From Shewanella piezotolerans WP3 (lineage in GTDB: Bacteria > Pseudomonadota > Gammaproteobacteria > Enterobacterales > Shewanellaceae): a stretch of 64,000 nucleotides of DNA. Below are positions 61,414-64,000 of the stretch, piece after piece. The DNA lies in NCBI RefSeq assembly GCF_000014885.1, contig NC_011566.1, positions 3,143,501-3,207,500 of the forward strand. Reading direction: 5' to 3'. Position numbers and translations under genes: made by a program. Positions within the stretch are counted from its first letter, which is position 1, and each line of letters begins with the position of its first letter. Below the pieces are notes generated by a model, which worked only from the letters and a program-made list of their open reading frames with translations, was not told the DNA's origin and searched no databases.

Positions 61414-64000
61414 ATGAAACGGATGTTAATCAATGCAACTCAATCTGAAGAGTTGCGCGTAGCCCTTGTTGATGGGCAACAATTATACGATCTAGATATT
61501 GAAAGCCCAGGTCACGAACAAAAGAAAGCAAACATCTATAAAGGAACGATCACTCGTGTTGAGCCGTCTTTAGAAGCTGCTTTTGTTGACTATGGCGCTG
61601 ATCGCCATGGCTTCCTACCGCTTAAAGAGATCGCTCGCGAATATTTCCCAAAAGGTTACTCTTTCCAAGGCCGTCCTAACATTAAGGAAGTGGTTAAAGA
61701 AGGCCAAGAAGTCATCATTCAAATTGATAAAGAAGAGCGTGGCAACAAAGGCGCTGCGCTAACAACCTTTATCAGCCTTGCTGGTTCTTACTTAGTCTTA
61801 ATGCCAAATAACCCACGTGCAGGCGGGATTTCTCGTCGTATCGAAGGTGATGAGCGCACAGAGCTAAAAGCTGCACTATCAGAGCTTGATATTCCACAAG
61901 GTATGGGCCTTATTGTTCGTACTGCAGGTGTTGGTAAAGACCCAGCAGAGCTAAAATGGGACTTAAAAGTTCTACAACATCACTGGGCTGCAATTAAAGA
62001 AGCGGCTGAAAGTGCACCAGCGCCATTCTTAATCCACCAAGAAAGTAACGTGATTGTTCGCGCTATTCGCGACTATTTACGTCGTGATGTTGGCGAGATC
62101 CTTATTGATCACCCTCGTATATATGAGCAAGCCAAGGAGCACGTTTCATTAGTACGTCCAGACTTTGTTGAACGTATTAAGCGTTATGATGCTGAAGTTC
62201 CACTATTTACCCACTTCCAAATTGAAACGCAGATTGAATCAGCATTCCAACGTGAAGTGCGTTTACCTTCTGGCGGTTCAATTGTTATCGACCCAACAGA
62301 AGCGCTAACTTCTATCGATATTAACTCTGCCCGAGCAACTAAAGGTGGAGATATTGAAGAGACGGCACTGAACACTAACTTAGAAGCCGCTGACGAGATT
62401 GCACGTCAATTACGTTTGCGTGATCTAGGTGGTTTGGTCGTTATTGATTTCATTGACATGACGCCCGTTCGCCATCAACGTGAAGTTGAAAAGCGCATGC
62501 AAGATGCCGTGCACCACGACAGAGCTCGTGTTCAACTAGGCCGTATCTCACGCTTTGGTTTGATGGAGATGTCACGTCAGCGTCTACGCCCTTCTTTAGA
62601 AGAGTCTGCCGCTCACCTTTGTCCTCGCTGTCATGGACAAGGCACTATTCGTGGTACTGAGTCACTTGCACTTTCCATCTTACGCTTGATGGAAGAGGAA
62701 GCAATTAAAGAGAACACATCACAAATTGAAGCGATTGTACCTGTTGATGTTGCAGCCTTCCTACTGAACGAAAAGCGTAAAGCGATTCGTATCACCGAAG
62801 AGCGCCACAATGTTGAAGTGTATGTGATCCCAGATCCAAACATGACAACACCAGATTATCGAGTTGTTCGTCATCGTAAAGATGATCAGATCAGCGAGTC
62901 TAGCTATAAGCTACTTGAGCAAGAAGAGGCTAAGCTATACGAACCTCGTAAGCTCGAGCGCGCAGCACCACCGCAACCAGCTCTTAAAGGTTTCTCTTCA
63001 CCTAAGAAAGTCGCTCCAGTTGAAGTCGAAACAAAACCAGCACCAGCTAAAGCTGCCGAGCCAGGTCTGTTTGCTAAGATAGCTGCTGCAATCAGTTCGC
63101 TATTTGCTAGCAACGAAGAGCCTAAAGTTGAGCCTAAACAGCAAGACAAAGGAAGCCGTAACGGTCAGTCTCGTAACAATAACCGTCGTAACAATAATCG
63201 TCGTAATGACCCTCGTCGCAACCGCAGCGAAGGCCGCAACGAAGGCCGCAACGAGAATCGTAATGGCAACGAGCAAAATAAAGACAAGCGTAATAAGAGC
63301 AATCGTAATGACGCTAATGACAACCGTTCAAAAGCTCAAGATGATAATAAACGCCCACAACGCAATGAGAAGCCTCGTAAGCAAGCAGAGGCTAACAACG
63401 AAAATGCTGAGCCTAAGCAAGAAGCTGCACGAGAGCGTCGTCAACGTCGCAACATGCGTCGTAAAGTGCGTGTAAGTAATGAGCAAGAAGAAGTAAAAGA
63501 AGTTGTAGCGAATACTGAAGCACCTGTACAAGTGAAAGCTGACGATAAGCCAGCCCGCCCTAAGCGCCAGCCTCGTAAGCCAAGAGCAAAGGTTGAAGCA
63601 GTTGAAAACGCTGAAGTCACTGCAGAGGTTTCAGCTAATGTCGAAACCGTTGCAAATGATAAAGCAACTAGTACAGAAGCAAGTACAGTAAAACAAGCAG
63701 CGCCTAAAGCAGAATCAGTATCGACGCCAGTCGAAGCAACTGAGTCAGCTGACGCTGAACAAACGCCTGCCGATGATAAGTCTCGTGAGCCTCGTGAAGG
63801 TCAACGTAGAAGTCGTCGTAGTCCTCGTCATCTTCGCGCTGCTGGTCAACGTCGTCGTCGTGATGAAGACACTCAGCAAGGTGATGAAAATGCCGCAGAA
63901 GCTGTATTTACACCAAACGAAGACATTGAATCTATACAAGCGATAGAAACTCATGTTGAAGCGCCGGTAACACCAGTCGTTGAAGCTAAAGTTGAAGCAA
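61414..64000 (+). CDS. rne: Ribonuclease E (3' end outside window)
   Basis: The catalytic N-terminus is almost identical in style to E. coli RNase E: MKRMLINATQSEELRVALVD, the S1 domain (ANIYKGTITRVEPSLEAAFVDYGADRHGFLPL), the 5'-sensor/RNase H-like region, the DNase I-like domain with catalytic Asp in TSIDINSARATKG and LVVIDFIDM, and the Zn-link (HLCPRCHGQG). The scaffold beyond ~residue 515 is disordered and holds an Arg/Asn-rich block (codons at ~63154-63290, with repeats such as RNNNRRNNNRRND and GRNEGRNEN), likely RNA-binding, then Ala/Glu/Val-rich parts with a further basic block at ~63781-63867. The frame is open to the edge (862 codons visible). RNase E is the main endonuclease of mRNA turnover and rRNA and tRNA processing. 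Confidence 0.98.
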   Translation, partial: MKRMLINATQSEELRVALVDGQQLYDLDIESPGHEQKKANIYKGTITRVEPSLEAAFVDYGADRHGFLPLKEIAREYFPKGYSFQGRPNIKEVVKEGQEVIIQIDKEERGNKGAALTTFISLAGSYLVLMPNNPRAGGISRRIEGDERTELKAALSELDIPQGMGLIVRTAGVGKDPAELKWDLKVLQHHWAAIKEAAESAPAPFLIHQESNVIVRAIRDYLRRDVGEILIDHPRIYEQAKEHVSLVRPDFVERIKRYDAEVPLFTHFQIETQIESAFQREVRLPSGGSIVIDPTEALTSIDINSARATKGGDIEETALNTNLEAADEIARQLRLRDLGGLVVIDFIDMTPVRHQREVEKRMQDAVHHDRARVQLGRISRFGLMEMSRQRLRPSLEESAAHLCPRCHGQGTIRGTESLALSILRLMEEEAIKENTSQIEAIVPVDVAAFLLNEKRKAIRITEERHNVEVYVIPDPNMTTPDYRVVRHRKDDQISESSYKLLEQEEAKLYEPRKLERAAPPQPALKGFSSPKKVAPVEVETKPAPAKAAEPGLFAKIAAAISSLFASNEEPKVEPKQQDKGSRNGQSRNNNRRNNNRRNDPRRNRSEGRNEGRNENRNGNEQNKDKRNKSNRNDANDNRSKAQDDNKRPQRNEKPRKQAEANNENAEPKQEAARERRQRRNMRRKVRVSNEQEEVKEVVANTEAPVQVKADDKPARPKRQPRKPRAKVEAVENAEVTAEVSANVETVANDKATSTEASTVKQAAPKAESVSTPVEATESADAEQTPADDKSREPREGQRRSRRSPRHLRAAGQRRRRDEDTQQGDENAAEAVFTPNEDIESIQAIETHVEAPVTPVVEAKVEA

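Noticed and set aside
63150..63300. A tandem DNA repeat or simple-sequence array in rne.
   Set aside because: The repeated look comes from Arg/Asn-rich codons in the RNase E scaffold (CGT AAC and CGC AAC), with the frame intact.

Overview
The window looks like a chromosomal segment of a marine gammaproteobacterium, most probably Shewanella or a close relative. This rests on gene content and protein style (a hisGDCBHAFI(E) operon with a leader peptide, long-form PurC, a DUF3802 protein, the yceD-rpmF-plsX-fabHDG-acpP-fabF block, rluC opposite rne). It is inference from recognised families, not from a search. Nearly all of it is ordinary core genome; no rRNA, tRNA, CRISPR array, prophage or intact insertion sequence was seen.

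Layout. 1-2.1 kb: a ToxR/CadC-type membrane regulator, cut by the left edge, and two small exported proteins, all on the minus strand. 2.4-9.2 kb: an RND efflux adaptor/permease pair, a putative exported HExxH protein, a DMT-family transporter and a small membrane protein. 9.2-11.2 kb: YoaA/DinG-type helicase. 11.4-19 kb: the complete histidine operon, preceded by a promoter, a 15-codon leader with five consecutive His codons, and an attenuator. 19-22.2 kb: a periplasmic binding-like protein, purC and lpxM. 22.3-26.1 kb: pheST-ihfA, with a possible Phe-containing leader peptide. 26.4-30.7 kb: a chemoreceptor behind a good sigma-28 promoter match, then a large Cache/PAS sensor with a degenerate kinase core. 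30.8-34.1 kb: a duplicated retropepsin-like protein, repeat DNA, two small proteins and a YceI protein. 34.3-38.9 kb: pdxH and a polyamine cluster of agmatinase, a eukaryotic-type S-adenosylmethionine decarboxylase and arginine decarboxylase. 39.4-42.9 kb: CvfB-like and YceH proteins and an ABC exporter. 43-51.4 kb: repeat elements, a cold-shock gene, rlmA and an unknown coupled gene, exonuclease I, cytidine deaminase, a beta-hydroxyacid dehydrogenase, a thioesterase and a membrane protein. 51.4-57.7 kb: the fatty acid/phospholipid synthesis block. 58-64 kb: a small membrane protein, a Maf-type pyrophosphatase, a HAD phosphatase, rluC and the first 2.6 kb of rne.

What stands out: (1) the human-type AdoMetDC proenzyme between speB and speA, with every key catalytic motif and a terminator-like hairpin between it and speA; (2) two families of short inverted-repeat elements (four copies) with TA-flanked ends, one copy of each family carrying a related inserted module; (3) a textbook his attenuator whose leader gene is easily missed; (4) a Cache-PAS sensor that lacks a visible phosphoacceptor His and the second glycine box; (5) a protein made of two tandem retropepsin-like domains. 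Several start codons were moved from the longest reading frame to a start supported by a ribosome-binding site or family alignment; each case is stated in its entry.
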